A DNA stretch of 59,992 bases from Nostoc mirabile CHAB5784 (lineage in GTDB: Bacteria; Cyanobacteriota; Cyanobacteriia; Cyanobacteriales; Nostocaceae): assembly GCF_020829645.1 (NCBI RefSeq), contig NZ_JAIVFS010000049.1, positions 1 through 59,992 on the forward strand. Direction: 5' to 3'. Positions 15,994 through 24,272 of this stretch are shown piece by piece. The notes beneath the pieces are model-generated. The model did not search any database and was not told the origin of the DNA. It saw only the letters and a list, made by a program, of their open reading frames with translations. The position numbers and the translations under genes were made by a program. Each line of letters opens with the position of its first letter. Positions within the stretch are counted from its first letter, which is position 1.

Positions 15994-16491
15994 ATGAGTA
16001 ATAAAATTGCGAAAGTGTTGACTCAGCTACTCCTTTTAGAAGCTTTATTTCTACTGCTTCTAACAGTATTTCCGGCATATGCTCAAAATCGAGCTGATGA
16101 GATTAAAAGAAAATGCCGCAGCTCCATAAATAAAAGCAAATCTCGTTTGGAGAAAGGTAGAAAGCTGAAAGTTGTTGCTGTAAATGTTCGGAATGTTGCT
16201 GATAGCCATAGCGTCTACCCTAAAGAGTCACCCCTTGAACTTGTTTTTGGTATGGAAGGCGCAGCCGTCGAGAGCGTTATCAGCAACTCCCCCCAGTTTT
16301 TGTCATCTCTGACCAAAGATCTCATCACCCAATGCCCAGTCGTAAGCCTGATGACTTTTGGGCAGTACAGAACTGATTTCTTTATCAGCATCGGACGCAT
16401 TGGAAACAATCTTGCCATCTTTGAATGCCATCCCCGCTCCGGCGAACTTGGACTCGGAAAACTGCCCTGGGGCTATCAAACCTGTTTCTAG
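15994..16491 (+). CDS. Secreted protein of unknown function
   Basis: 165 residues from ATG 15994. A signal peptide is clear: charged start (MSNKIAK), a hydrophobic core rich in Leu, and a cleavage site near AYA|QN at residue 30. The mature part is basic near the start (KRKCRSSINKSKSR) and has three cysteines. I do not recognise a family. An open frame extends upstream to TTG 15868, but those residues come from repeat-like DNA. It is followed by a second signal-peptide gene, 16516. Confidence 0.55.
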   Translation: MSNKIAKVLTQLLLLEALFLLLLTVFPAYAQNRADEIKRKCRSSINKSKSRLEKGRKLKVVAVNVRNVADSHSVYPKESPLELVFGMEGAAVESVISNSPQFLSSLTKDLITQCPVVSLMTFGQYRTDFFISIGRIGNNLAIFECHPRSGELGLGKLPWGYQTCF

Positions 16492-16515
16492 TAACCCTCG
16501 TTGTGGAGCTTTCTT

Positions 16516-17343
16516 ATGCGTCAACCAACCGCGATCGCAACATTTATGAGTCTTCTCATAGCCTCTTCTTTTCCAGTTTTCGCTCAAAGCAAACGATTAG
16601 TCAGTTCTCGATGTCGAGACAACAGTTGCTGGGAACTATACCTTCTCAGCAAAAAGGTCATTCGCCAATATCAACTGGAAGGTAAGCCCCGTAATGTTTA
16701 CCAGGTACAAGTAGAAAACAAAACCCCTCGTGGGACGACACCTTACAAGCAGATATCAGCAATATGGCTACAAAAGCGAGATATTTGGGATATTCCCTAC
16801 ATTTGGAGAAAGGTGGGCGTGAAGTACCAAAATCGACATTTAATCCCTAATCAGCTATTTGCGATCGCAACGCTGATTTTGTTTCTAGCTACTCCCTTTC
16901 CGGTTCTTGCTCAGAACAAGAGATTGGTCAACTCCGGTTGTCGGCAAGGGTTCTGTTGGGAAACCTACGTTCTTGGCAAGCGTGTGATCCGCCAGGATCA
17001 GTTAGGCGGAAGCAAGCGAACTGTCTATCTGGTGGATCTGGAGAGTAAAGATTCCCGTGGCACGAACCGGCAGCAACGTTGGGTGCAGTGTTTTACCAAA
17101 GAACCCTTTGTTGCCTTCATTCCACCCGCACTCGATACAGATCAAGTCTTCATCCACTACATCAACCCTGGTGGAGAGTTCTACGGCTACAACGGTTCCT
17201 CCCATCAGATGTACTGGGCAATTTGCCACAACATTTGGCAAGCGAATCTGTCAAACATGGCAGGAAAAGCGCGCTCTTTGGGCTATTCCCTGCGGCTGAA
17301 AACGGATCAGCGTGAAGTACCGAAAAACAGTTTCAACCCTTAA
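16516..17343 (+). CDS. Fusion of two tandem paralogous secreted proteins
   Basis: The frame carries two copies of one small secreted protein. Copy 1 begins with a signal peptide (MRQPTAIATFMSLL to FPVFAQ), then KRLVSSRC, CWELYLLSKKVIRQ. Copy 2 begins at about residue 117 (AIATLILFLATPFPVLAQ), then KRLVNSGC, CWETYVLGKRVIRQ, and continues to the end. Copy 1 has lost its middle (about 100 residues relative to copy 2), and its own C-terminus is now out of frame: frame-shifted translation before 16850 reads NMATKARYLGYSLHLEKG, matching NMAGKARSLGYSLRLKT of copy 2. Copy 2 has no ATG of its own. The start is at ATG 16516; TTG 16501 is possible. Function unknown. The internal hydrophobic segment may act as a membrane anchor. 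Confidence 0.6.
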   Translation: MRQPTAIATFMSLLIASSFPVFAQSKRLVSSRCRDNSCWELYLLSKKVIRQYQLEGKPRNVYQVQVENKTPRGTTPYKQISAIWLQKRDIWDIPYIWRKVGVKYQNRHLIPNQLFAIATLILFLATPFPVLAQNKRLVNSGCRQGFCWETYVLGKRVIRQDQLGGSKRTVYLVDLESKDSRGTNRQQRWVQCFTKEPFVAFIPPALDTDQVFIHYINPGGEFYGYNGSSHQMYWAICHNIWQANLSNMAGKARSLGYSLRLKTDQREVPKNSFNP

Positions 17344-17632
17344 CTGGTTACAGCCAGACTAATGCGGCTAGTTGCCGACATGAAAGCACGGTGACCAATG
17401 AGAGTTTATCGGTTTGTGAGGGGTACACAAGCAGGTTTTTGTAGGTTTTGAGCAGGATACTCTATGGCAGATCTGCATTCTTCTGTAAATCACCAATTAT
17501 TTCTAATTTGCGTGGGTAGTCAAGGTCACGACGATAAATTACTGTATGTTTACATGCGATCGCGGGCAATAGAAGCCCAACATTTAGGAAAATAATAAAT
17601 TTATCACTAATTACAATTAAAAAAAATAATTC

Positions 17633-17920
17633 ATGTATTGTCAAAATCTAGTTTTCTCCCGTCATGCTATCCAACAAATGTTCTATCGTCGCATCAGTCA
17701 AAAAGATGTAAAAACTGTGATTTATTATGGAGAAGTGATAGAAGAAAATCCTGATGATACACCCTACCCCAGTTATTTAATATTGGATTTTATAGAAGGT
17801 AAGCCGATTCATGTTGTATTTTCCTACGATGAAGCTACAGATACAGGATATGTAGTAACAGCTTATATTCCTGATACTAATATTTGGTTAGATGGTTTTA
17901 CAACTAGGAGACAAAGATGA
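17633..17920 (+). CDS. DUF4258 protein, probable toxin of a TA pair
   Basis: 95 residues matching the DUF4258 pattern: FSRHAIQQMFYRRISQKDV near the N-terminus, then PYPSYLILDFIEGKPIHVVFSYD. DUF4258 proteins are RelE-like in fold and usually stand before a YgiT-type zinc-finger antitoxin, as here with a 4-nt overlap. The pair looks intact. The 17344-17632 region before it shows no gene. Confidence 0.8.
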   Translation: MYCQNLVFSRHAIQQMFYRRISQKDVKTVIYYGEVIEENPDDTPYPSYLILDFIEGKPIHVVFSYDEATDTGYVVTAYIPDTNIWLDGFTTRRQR

Positions 17921-18144
17921 TGAAATGCGTAATTTGTCAGCATGGAGAAACTAAACCTGGTTTAGTAACTGTGACATTAGAAAGAGATGAATCTATTATT
18001 GTATTAAAAAAAGTTCCAGCAGAAGTTTGTGATAACTGCGGTGAATATTATTTAAGTGATGCAGTTACGGAACAGGTTTTAGAAAAAGCAGAGTTAGCTG
18101 TTAATAATGGAGCAGAATTGGAGATTATTAGATATGCAGCTTAG
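17917..18144 (+). CDS. YgiT-type zinc-finger antitoxin (MqsA N-terminal-like)
   Basis: 75 residues with two CxxC motifs (MKCVICQHGE and VCDNCGEYY) that bind zinc, as in the N-terminal domain of MqsA. The C-terminal DNA-binding HTH of MqsA is absent. The start ATG at 17917 overlaps the end of the DUF4258 gene (a second ATG follows directly at 17920). It is the likely antitoxin. Confidence 0.82.
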   Translation: MMKCVICQHGETKPGLVTVTLERDESIIVLKKVPAEVCDNCGEYYLSDAVTEQVLEKAELAVNNGAELEIIRYAA

Positions 18145-18257
18145 TGTTATTACTTGCTTATCTGTTACCATTCATGAAGCTGATGGTACAGACATTGTTT
18201 AGTCAGAGTTTGAAGACATGTTTGAAGGGAGATGTAAAGCGAACTTCTGCCATAAAT

Positions 18258-18515
18258 CTAGGCTTCGATATTGTCCCAAAGCTCTGAAGCGGGGAAAGTT
18301 TGTCCTGCTGCTGCTTGTCGCACGGACTCTTGCAGATCGGCTAACATTTGTGCTTTTGGCTCTCGTTCATCAATCCAAGCTAAACCACTGACGTTATCAG
18401 AATTTATGGAACTTATAAGCTGTTGCCAAAGTTCTACAGGGACGAGTACATCTGTTGTTTCTCCATTTACGTTGGTGACATAACGAATCTGACTTTCAAT
18501 TTGTGCGATTATCAT
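18258..18515 (-). CDS. Small antitoxin-like protein, unpaired
   Basis: About 85 residues from ATG 18515 (MIIAQIESQIRYVTNVNG, then TDVLVPVELWQQLI). I recognise this as a small family frequent in cyanobacteria and often near PIN toxins, but I cannot give it a formal name. No toxin frame follows on the same strand. The longer frame (from 18575) adds 20 residues without visible conservation. Confidence 0.55.
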   Translation of the reverse strand: MIIAQIESQIRYVTNVNGETTDVLVPVELWQQLISSINSDNVSGLAWIDEREPKAQMLADLQESVRQAAAGQTFPASELWDNIEA

Positions 18516-18575
18516 TATGGTTAGTTCTTCTGTGATGATTTTTTGTACCAAATCGCTTTTTTCAACAACCATCAA

Positions 18576-18878
18576 ACAGCATCTTGTATTTTTAGGGATG
18601 GCTTGGACTACGCGTAGACGCGGAGCGGCTTGTCGTAGACATCACACCCCTAAACTATAATTTTAGCGGCTTTTTTAGGGTAAATCTTTGACTTGACTGG
18701 GAGTATCACAACGCACATTCCGCACCCGCAACTGTCAAAAGAGACTCCCAAGAGAAAAAATGGGGGATTGCCAATTTAATTAAATCAACCTAACGAGGAA
18801 GACGAAATCCCCAAAAAGCTGTTAGTTAATAACTAGTGACTTTTTGCCAAACATGATTTTGATAGCAGACGAATTGTG
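18576..18878. other. Upstream region of ndhD with a small repeat
   Basis: A GC-rich repeat lies at about 18609-18645 (TACGCGTAGACGCGGAGCGG, then GTCGTAGACATC), of the same class as those at 21870 and 24210. The rest should hold the ndhD promoter; I could not identify the hexamers. No gene is seen. Confidence 0.5.
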
Positions 18879-20456
18879 ATGAATACAGCTAATTTTCCGT
18901 GGCTGACGACGATTATTCTGTTGCCGATAGCCGCTTCACTACTGATTCCCATCATCCCGGATAAAGAAGGCAAAACAGTGCGCTGGTACTCCCTCATCGT
19001 AGGGCTGATAGATTTTGCACTAATTGTTTATGCTTTTTATACTGGGTATGATTTCTCCAATCCAGATTTGCAGTTGGTCGAAAGTTACCCCTGGGTACCC
19101 CAACTAGATTTGAATTGGTCAGTAGGGGCAGATGGCTTATCTATGCCCCTAATTATTTTGACTGGATTCATTACCACGCTGGCGATTTTAGCAGCTTGGC
19201 CTGTTACCTTCAAGCCGAAGCTATTTTACTTCTTGATGTTGGCGATGTATGGCGGTCAGATTGCCGTGTTCGCTGTCCAGGATATGCTGTTATTTTTCCT
19301 GGTGTGGGAACTGGAACTGGTGCCGATATACTTTCTGCTGTCGATTTGGGGAGGCAAAAGGCGGCAATACGCAGCGACTAAATTTATTTTATACACTGCT
19401 GGCGGTTCGCTGTTTATTTTGCTGTCTGCCCTGACAATGGGATTTTACGGCGATACGGTGACGTTTGACATGCGATCGCTCGCCTTAAAAGACTTCGCCC
19501 TCAATTTCCAACTTGCCGCCTATGCTGGCTTCCTGATTGCCTACGCCGTCAAGTTGCCGATTATTCCCTTGCACACCTGGCTACCTGATGCCCACGGTGA
19601 AGCAACAGCCCCCGTACACATGTTATTGGCAGGTATTCTGCTGAAAATGGGCGGTTACGCCTTAATTCGGATGAATGCCCAAATGCTCCCCGATGCCCAC
19701 GCTCTTTTTGCACCAGTGTTGGTGGTTTTGGGGGTAGTTAATATCATCTACGCTGCCTTGACATCCTTTGCCCAGCGCAACCTGAAGCGGAAAATTGCTT
19801 ACTCCTCAATTTCCCACATGGGCTTTGTGATGATTGGTATTGCCTCCTTCACCGATTTGGGATTGAGTGGGGCAGTGTTACAAATGGTTTCCCACGGATT
19901 AATTGGGGCGAGTTTGTTCTTCCTGGTTGGCGCAACTTATGATCGCACACACACCCTAATGTTGGATGAAATGGGCGGTGTTGCTAAGAGAATGCCGAAG
20001 ATTTTCGCCATGTTCACCACCTGTTCGATGGCTTCTTTGGCACTGCCAGGGATGAGCGGTTTCGTGGCAGAATTAATGGTATTTGTTGGCTTTGCTACTA
20101 GCGATGCTTATAGCTCTACCTTCAAAGTAATTGTGGTGTTCTTGATGGCAGTGGGAGTAATTTTAACTCCGATTTATCTGCTGTCGATGTTGCGAGAAAT
20201 TTTCTACGGAGAAGAGAACAAGGAATTAGTTTCTCACCAAGCTTTGATAGATGCTGAACCCCGTGAAGTATTTATCATTGCCTGTTTGTTAATTCCAATT
20301 ATTGGTATTGGTTTCTATCCGAAATTGCTGACTCAGATGTATGACGCCACAACTGTACAATTGACAGCAAGATTGCGTGATTCCGTGCCGACATTAGCAC
20401 AGCAAAAAGACGATGCACTAAAGGTTTCTTTGAGTGCGCCCCAAATCGCTAATTAA
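18879..20456 (+). CDS. ndhD: NAD(P)H-quinone oxidoreductase subunit 4 (NdhD1)
   Basis: 525 residues, about 14 membrane helices, an antiporter-like proton-pumping subunit of NDH-1. Visible landmarks are VWELELVPIYFLLSIWGG, KLPIIPLHTWLPDAHGEATA, LAGILLKMGGYALIR and SSISHMGFVMIGI, including the lysine and glutamate residues of the proton channel. ATG 18879 is preferred over GTG 18876. The terminator at 20496 follows. The last 60 bp plus the terminator are partially duplicated at 21999-22137. Confidence 0.95.
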   Translation: MNTANFPWLTTIILLPIAASLLIPIIPDKEGKTVRWYSLIVGLIDFALIVYAFYTGYDFSNPDLQLVESYPWVPQLDLNWSVGADGLSMPLIILTGFITTLAILAAWPVTFKPKLFYFLMLAMYGGQIAVFAVQDMLLFFLVWELELVPIYFLLSIWGGKRRQYAATKFILYTAGGSLFILLSALTMGFYGDTVTFDMRSLALKDFALNFQLAAYAGFLIAYAVKLPIIPLHTWLPDAHGEATAPVHMLLAGILLKMGGYALIRMNAQMLPDAHALFAPVLVVLGVVNIIYAALTSFAQRNLKRKIAYSSISHMGFVMIGIASFTDLGLSGAVLQMVSHGLIGASLFFLVGATYDRTHTLMLDEMGGVAKRMPKIFAMFTTCSMASLALPGMSGFVAELMVFVGFATSDAYSSTFKVIVVFLMAVGVILTPIYLLSMLREIFYGEENKELVSHQALIDAEPREVFIIACLLIPIIGIGFYPKLLTQMYDATTVQLTARLRDSVPTLAQQKDDALKVSLSAPQIAN

Positions 20457-20495
20457 GTTGCGATCGCTAGTTTAGTTTAAATATTGATTGCTTTG

Positions 20496-20523
20496 AGGGC
20501 GGGTTTTGTACCTGCCCTTTTTG
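20496..20523 (+). terminator. Intrinsic terminator of ndhD
   Basis: AGGGCGGG and CCTGCCCT form an 8-bp stem with one G-T pair, followed by TTTTTTG. A diverged copy lies at 22111-22138. Confidence 0.82.
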
Positions 20524-20641
20524 TTACTCACTCGTAACGTTTGATTCGGTAAAGTAAAAACAAATCATCGAACTTAATTAAAAAAATTCTGTATCGGTAA
20601 GTGAGTAGATGTATTTTTTACAATTTTCATAAAAATAGATT

Positions 20642-20875
20642 TTAAGCTGATTGATTTGTTTGCAACCAGTTAAGTAAATCTTCCATAGCAGTAAAATCCA
20701 ACAAAGCTTCGCCAAGGGTTTCTAATTGATTTAAAGAAAGAGATTTGATGCGCTCTTGCAATTCTGGTGATAATTCTCCCACTCGTCTTTGTAGTAACCT
20801 TAAAATAAGCCGTTGTTCACCTTCTTGTTTTCCGCGCTCGTAGCCGATGCGCTCACCTGTAGTTACATATCTCAT
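20642..20875 (-). pseudogene. Duplicated C-terminal DUF4351 fragment
   Basis: A 77-residue frame nearly identical to the last part of the 20911-21909 protein: RYVTTGERIGYERGKQEGEQ, then RLILRLLQRRVGELSPELQE (DUF4351). It is a tandem duplicate of about 260 bp, including DNA after the stop. It has no nuclease domain. It may be expressed as a stand-alone DUF4351 but more likely is a remnant. Confidence 0.75.
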
Positions 20876-20910
20876 AGTCTGCTACTGCTCAATTTTCATA
20901 AAAATAGATT

Positions 20911-21909
20911 TTAAGCTGATTGATTTGTTTGCAACCAGTTAAGCAAATCTTCCATAGCAGTAAAATCTAACAAAGCTTCGCCAAGGTTTTCTAACTGATT
21001 TAAAGAAAGAGATTGGATACGCTCTTGTAATTGTGGTGATAATTCTCCCACTCGTCTTTGTAGTAACCTTAAAATAAGCCGTTGTTCACCTTCTTGTTCA
21101 CCTTCTTGTTTACCTTCTTGTTTTCCGCGCTCGTAGCCGATGCGCTCACCTGTAGTTATATATCTCATAGTCCGCTCCTGCTCAAATTGTTTAAACTCTT
21201 CCCAAAACTGATTTTCCAATGCCTTTGGTAATATCATAACCCAATCGATAAATCGATATAGGTTGCGAATATCCTGCTCTCCTAAGCCCAAATCATATAG
21301 CCTGCGAATTAAGCTGAATTTCCATATTTTGCGTTGTTCGGGTGATGAGCGTGTCTGCTGCGTTTTCAAATGCGCCATGACGACAGTTGCAAATGGATTA
21401 TCGCTATTTTCTAACTCGTGAAAGCGATTTTCGTAATCCAAAAGTTTAATACTGCCAAATTCAAAAATTAAGCGAGTATTGGGATAATTGTAGCTGTAAT
21501 TGCTTGGTCGCCATTCGCGGTTTGGGTCGCAGAGAATTGCAAGACTTGTTGCTGGTTGATCAAAGCGGTCAAATATACGAAAGTTGTAGGTAAACATCCG
21601 CTTGGCAAAGTTATCTTCTTTTTGTGCCTGAATTTCAACATGGATTAATAACCAAAGTTCTTCCCCTTGGGTTTGCCAAACTTTGACTAATTGATCGGCA
21701 TATCTCTTACCCTGTTCAGCTTCACGAGCTATTTGTTGAAATTCTTTATCTAGAAATTCGTAGGGACGTTCCCAATCAATTAATGCAGAAGTTTCTGGAA
21801 AAAAGAAATGCATTGCTTGGGGAAAATAGGCTTCTATAATTTCTTTCCAAGGGCTATCAAAATCAGAGCGTAGGCGTAGCCCGTCGTAGACATCGCTAAC
21901 ATTAGTCAT
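20911..21909 (-). CDS. Rpn-family nuclease/putative transposase with DUF4351
   Basis: 332 residues. The N-terminal two thirds resemble the PD-(D/E)XK fold of Rpn (recombination-promoting nuclease) proteins of cyanobacteria: DSPWKEIIEAYFPQAMHFFFP, the nuclease strand ELWLLIHVEIQAQKE with the E-x-Q signature, then KRMFTYNFRIFDRF. A KQEG/EQEG charged linker and DUF4351 (LLQRRVGELSPQLQERI) complete it. Residues 4-16 (about VSDVYDGLRLRSD) are encoded by a GC-rich palindromic repeat, so family members probably begin MT followed directly by FDSPW. It is surrounded by a duplicated ndhD 3' end. Confidence 0.82.
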   Translation of the reverse strand: MTNVSDVYDGLRLRSDFDSPWKEIIEAYFPQAMHFFFPETSALIDWERPYEFLDKEFQQIAREAEQGKRYADQLVKVWQTQGEELWLLIHVEIQAQKEDNFAKRMFTYNFRIFDRFDQPATSLAILCDPNREWRPSNYSYNYPNTRLIFEFGSIKLLDYENRFHELENSDNPFATVVMAHLKTQQTRSSPEQRKIWKFSLIRRLYDLGLGEQDIRNLYRFIDWVMILPKALENQFWEEFKQFEQERTMRYITTGERIGYERGKQEGKQEGEQEGEQRLILRLLQRRVGELSPQLQERIQSLSLNQLENLGEALLDFTAMEDLLNWLQTNQSA

Positions 21910-21998
21910 GAATTGATTGCAGATAATAATTTTGAAAAAATCCTAACATTCAGTTTTGCTTTGCTCAACTATAGCATTCATAAATTATGCGTTAAAAA

Positions 21999-22137
21999 CT
22001 ATGCCGACATTAGCAAAACAAAAAAATAAGCGCCAAATGTTTTTTTGAATGCACCCCAAATCGCTAATTAGATAGCGATCGCTTTTTTAGTTTAAATATT
22101 TATTGCTTTGAGGGCGGGTTTTGTACCGACCCTTTTT
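21999..22137. repeat. Diverged duplicate of the ndhD 3' end and terminator
   Basis: Shared blocks include CCGACATTAGCA, CACCCCAAATCGCTAATTA, GCGATCGCT, TTTAGTTTAAATATT and TTGCTTTGAGGGCGGGTTTT, in the same order as 20388-20523. The copy has several substitutions and small indels and no open frame. Confidence 0.85.
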
Positions 22138-22301
22138 TGGTACGCTTTTGGAACGGTACATACCAAAAGAAAAATATTCCGCGCTTTTTTGCTATTGTCA
22201 GTTAGAGATTCTGTTAATAAGCATCGAAAAACCATGAATTTAATGTAAAATTTTGCAATCACGAGTCTGTGAATACTGAGAAAACATCCACAGGCGATGT
22301 C

Positions 22302-22403
22302 TAGGACGGGCTATGACGCTCGTTCGCCTTTGGCATCTCCCCTTGGGAGAAGACTCGCTAACGCAACTCTTGGAGACGCACTCGCGAACGCTATCGGCGT
22401 CAC
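22302..22403. repeat. Left arm of an inverted repeat pair, about 100 bp
   Basis: The segment GACGGGCTATGACGCTCG to CTATCGGCGTC is nearly the reverse complement of 24101-24203. Together they enclose the Uma2 gene and the next ORF. The rest of 21910-22490 holds the ndhD copy and AT-rich DNA without a gene. Confidence 0.75.
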
Positions 22404-22490
22404 TAAAAATGGTTCTTTATTTTTGCGCTGCGATCGCACATCAATAGATTACGTACAATCTATCTAGAATCAGATTTGGCAAAACCGCTC

Positions 22491-23213
22491 ATGTTAAACT
22501 ACAATCCACTGCATTGTTTGCCATCTTCCGAAGAACTACCCGACTCAGATGATACTGCTGTGGATAATGAACTCCAAAATTTAATTCCCGGCTTACTGAA
22601 AACGACACTGGCTTTGGTTTGGTGCGATCGCTGGGATTGGTTCTTTGGTATTGACATGGGTATTTATTATCACCCCGACAAACCAGCCATTGTCCCTGAT
22701 GGGTTTCTTAGCTTAGGAGTTAAACGCTTCATTGATGAGGACTTGCGCCTAAGTTATGTGCTGTGGGAAGAAAAGAAGCTGCCAATTTTAGCACTAGAAG
22801 TTGTTTCTCAAATATATCGGGAAGAATATAGCACTAAGAAAGAATTCTATGCCAAAGAATTAGGGATTTCGTACTACGTTGTATATAGTCCGCTTCGGCG
22901 TAAAAAGACACCTTTGGAGGTCTATCACCTAGTTGATGGGGAATATATCTTAATGTCAGGAAATCCCGTTTGGCTGCCAGAGATTGGTTTAGGAATTGGG
23001 CGAGAACGGGGAATTTATCAAGGTATAGTGCGGGAGTGGCTGTACTGGTATGACGAGGAAGGGCAAAAATTGCTGACACCAGAAGAACGCGTCAGGGAAG
23101 CGGAAGAACGCACAGCTTTTGAAGAACAGCGACGTGTGGAAGCAGAACAACAAGTGAAAATGTTAATTGAAAGGTTGAATGCGCTAGGTGTTGATCCAGA
23201 AAGTTTGTCATAG
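22491..23213 (+). CDS. Uma2 family (DUF820) putative endonuclease
   Basis: 240 residues of the Uma2/DUF820 family, a PD-(D/E)XK-like fold highly expanded in cyanobacteria with no proven function. Core parts: AIVPDGFLSLGV with the acidic residue, LPILALEVVSQIYREEYSTKKEFYAKELGISYYVVY with ExVS and the lysine, and a C-terminal coiled coil (EERVREAEERTAFEEQRRVEAEQQ). I chose ATG 22491 (MLNYNPLHCLPSSEELPDSDD) because homologues begin there; TTG 22476 would add 5 residues. It lies inside the inverted-repeat pair. Confidence 0.85.
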   Translation: MLNYNPLHCLPSSEELPDSDDTAVDNELQNLIPGLLKTTLALVWCDRWDWFFGIDMGIYYHPDKPAIVPDGFLSLGVKRFIDEDLRLSYVLWEEKKLPILALEVVSQIYREEYSTKKEFYAKELGISYYVVYSPLRRKKTPLEVYHLVDGEYILMSGNPVWLPEIGLGIGRERGIYQGIVREWLYWYDEEGQKLLTPEERVREAEERTAFEEQRRVEAEQQVKMLIERLNALGVDPESLS

Positions 23214-23353
23214 ATTCACCAAATTTTGTAATTTTCGCTGCTTTAATGTTAATTAGCTTCCTGGTTAGGGAATTATATCTGTAAAGCAACTCATAGCTTG
23301 ACGCTACAAATCGTAAGGCTTGTTGCTCAATAAATAAATTTACCAAAACCTGC

Positions 23354-24073
23354 ATCAAAAATATAGAAGTTAAATTAGGATTTGGAGCAGTCCCAAAACC
23401 TCAATATGTTTTTGTCAGCAAAGAATCGGATCACTGCTGGTATATGCTATCCGACGATACAAGACAAATCCCAATTTATGAGAGAGCCTTGACTGGGGTG
23501 ATAACAGGGATAGAAGTTAATAAAAAAGTGGAAACTTCACATGGAGAAACAGAAAAAATTGATTTGCATATTTTGGCAGACAAACCTTATGTTATCCGCT
23601 CAGGAAGTGAATCTTATTTTTCTAAGAGTTTGTTGCTTTCACTTGATGCCCTGACTTCTGAACAATTGCATCATCCACTTACGATCGCAGTGAGTCCTGG
23701 AGATAAAACAATTGTATTTTGTACAATTTATAATCCGGTAACTTCTCGAGCTGTAGATGTTAGTTGGGATGGACATAATGAAATTGATTTGCAAGCTCTA
23801 GGGCAAAAAGTTAGTTTCAAAATTAATAGAATTCAAAATTTAAATCAAGAGCCAATACAAACATCTGCTAATACAACGACATCAGAAATTCATGCAGTTT
23901 TGATAGCTCAAAGTGACACATATTTAGCCCAATTAAATTGGACTCCAGAGCAGGGAAGGGAGTATTTGCAGCAAAAATATGGCAAGCGATCGCGTCTACA
24001 ACTCACTGATAGAGAAATTCTGGACTTTATTGATTACCTGCAAGCAAAACTAACCCAAAACTGTCCAACTTAG
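23354..24073 (+). CDS. Unknown protein whose expected start codon is missing
   Basis: The first ATG is at 23444 (209 residues), but the frame is open and protein-like for 30 more codons upstream (KNIEVKLGFGAVPKPQYVFV, then SKESDHCWYM). The natural start would be at 23354, where the codon is ATC. No ATG, GTG or TTG occurs in frame between the upstream stop TAG (about 23297) and 23444. The protein has an internal region VDVSWDGHNEIDL and a C-terminal helical part (QGREYLQQKYGKRSRLQLTD). I do not recognise the family. Either a rare start is used, the true protein starts at 23444, or the start was lost. Confidence 0.55.
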   Translation: MKNIEVKLGFGAVPKPQYVFVSKESDHCWYMLSDDTRQIPIYERALTGVITGIEVNKKVETSHGETEKIDLHILADKPYVIRSGSESYFSKSLLLSLDALTSEQLHHPLTIAVSPGDKTIVFCTIYNPVTSRAVDVSWDGHNEIDLQALGQKVSFKINRIQNLNQEPIQTSANTTTSEIHAVLIAQSDTYLAQLNWTPEQGREYLQQKYGKRSRLQLTDREILDFIDYLQAKLTQNCPT

Positions 24074-24100
24074 CTGCTGTTGTGTGAGCTTTGGATAATT

Positions 24101-24203
24101 GCGACGCCGATAGCGAACGCGAGTGCGTCTCCAAGAGTTGCGTTAGCGAGTCTTCTCCCAAGGGGAGACGCTTTAGCGCAACGAGCGTCATAGCCCGCAC
24201 TTC
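24101..24203. repeat. Right arm of the inverted repeat pair
   Basis: The segment GACGCCGATAGCGAACGC to GAGCGTCATAGCCCGC is inverted relative to 22302-22403. A related fragment (CATCGTAGACATCGC) follows to about 24235. The 24074-24272 gap holds nothing else. Confidence 0.75.
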
Positions 24204-24272
24204 GACAAGCTCAGTGACCATCGTAGACATCGCTTGTCAGTTGCATTGAGGTTATTGTTAAAGAGATTCAAT

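Noticed and set aside
17462..17644. Minus-strand 60-residue ORF upstream of the DUF4258 gene
   Set aside because: The C-terminal half looks vaguely protein-like (YRRDLDYPRKLEIIGD), but there is no start signal or family match; not enough to call a gene.
24027..24230. Minus-strand 67-residue ORF (MSTMVTELVEVRAM)
   Set aside because: Almost wholly made of the inverted GC-rich repeat at 24101-24203; such repeats often give open frames by chance.
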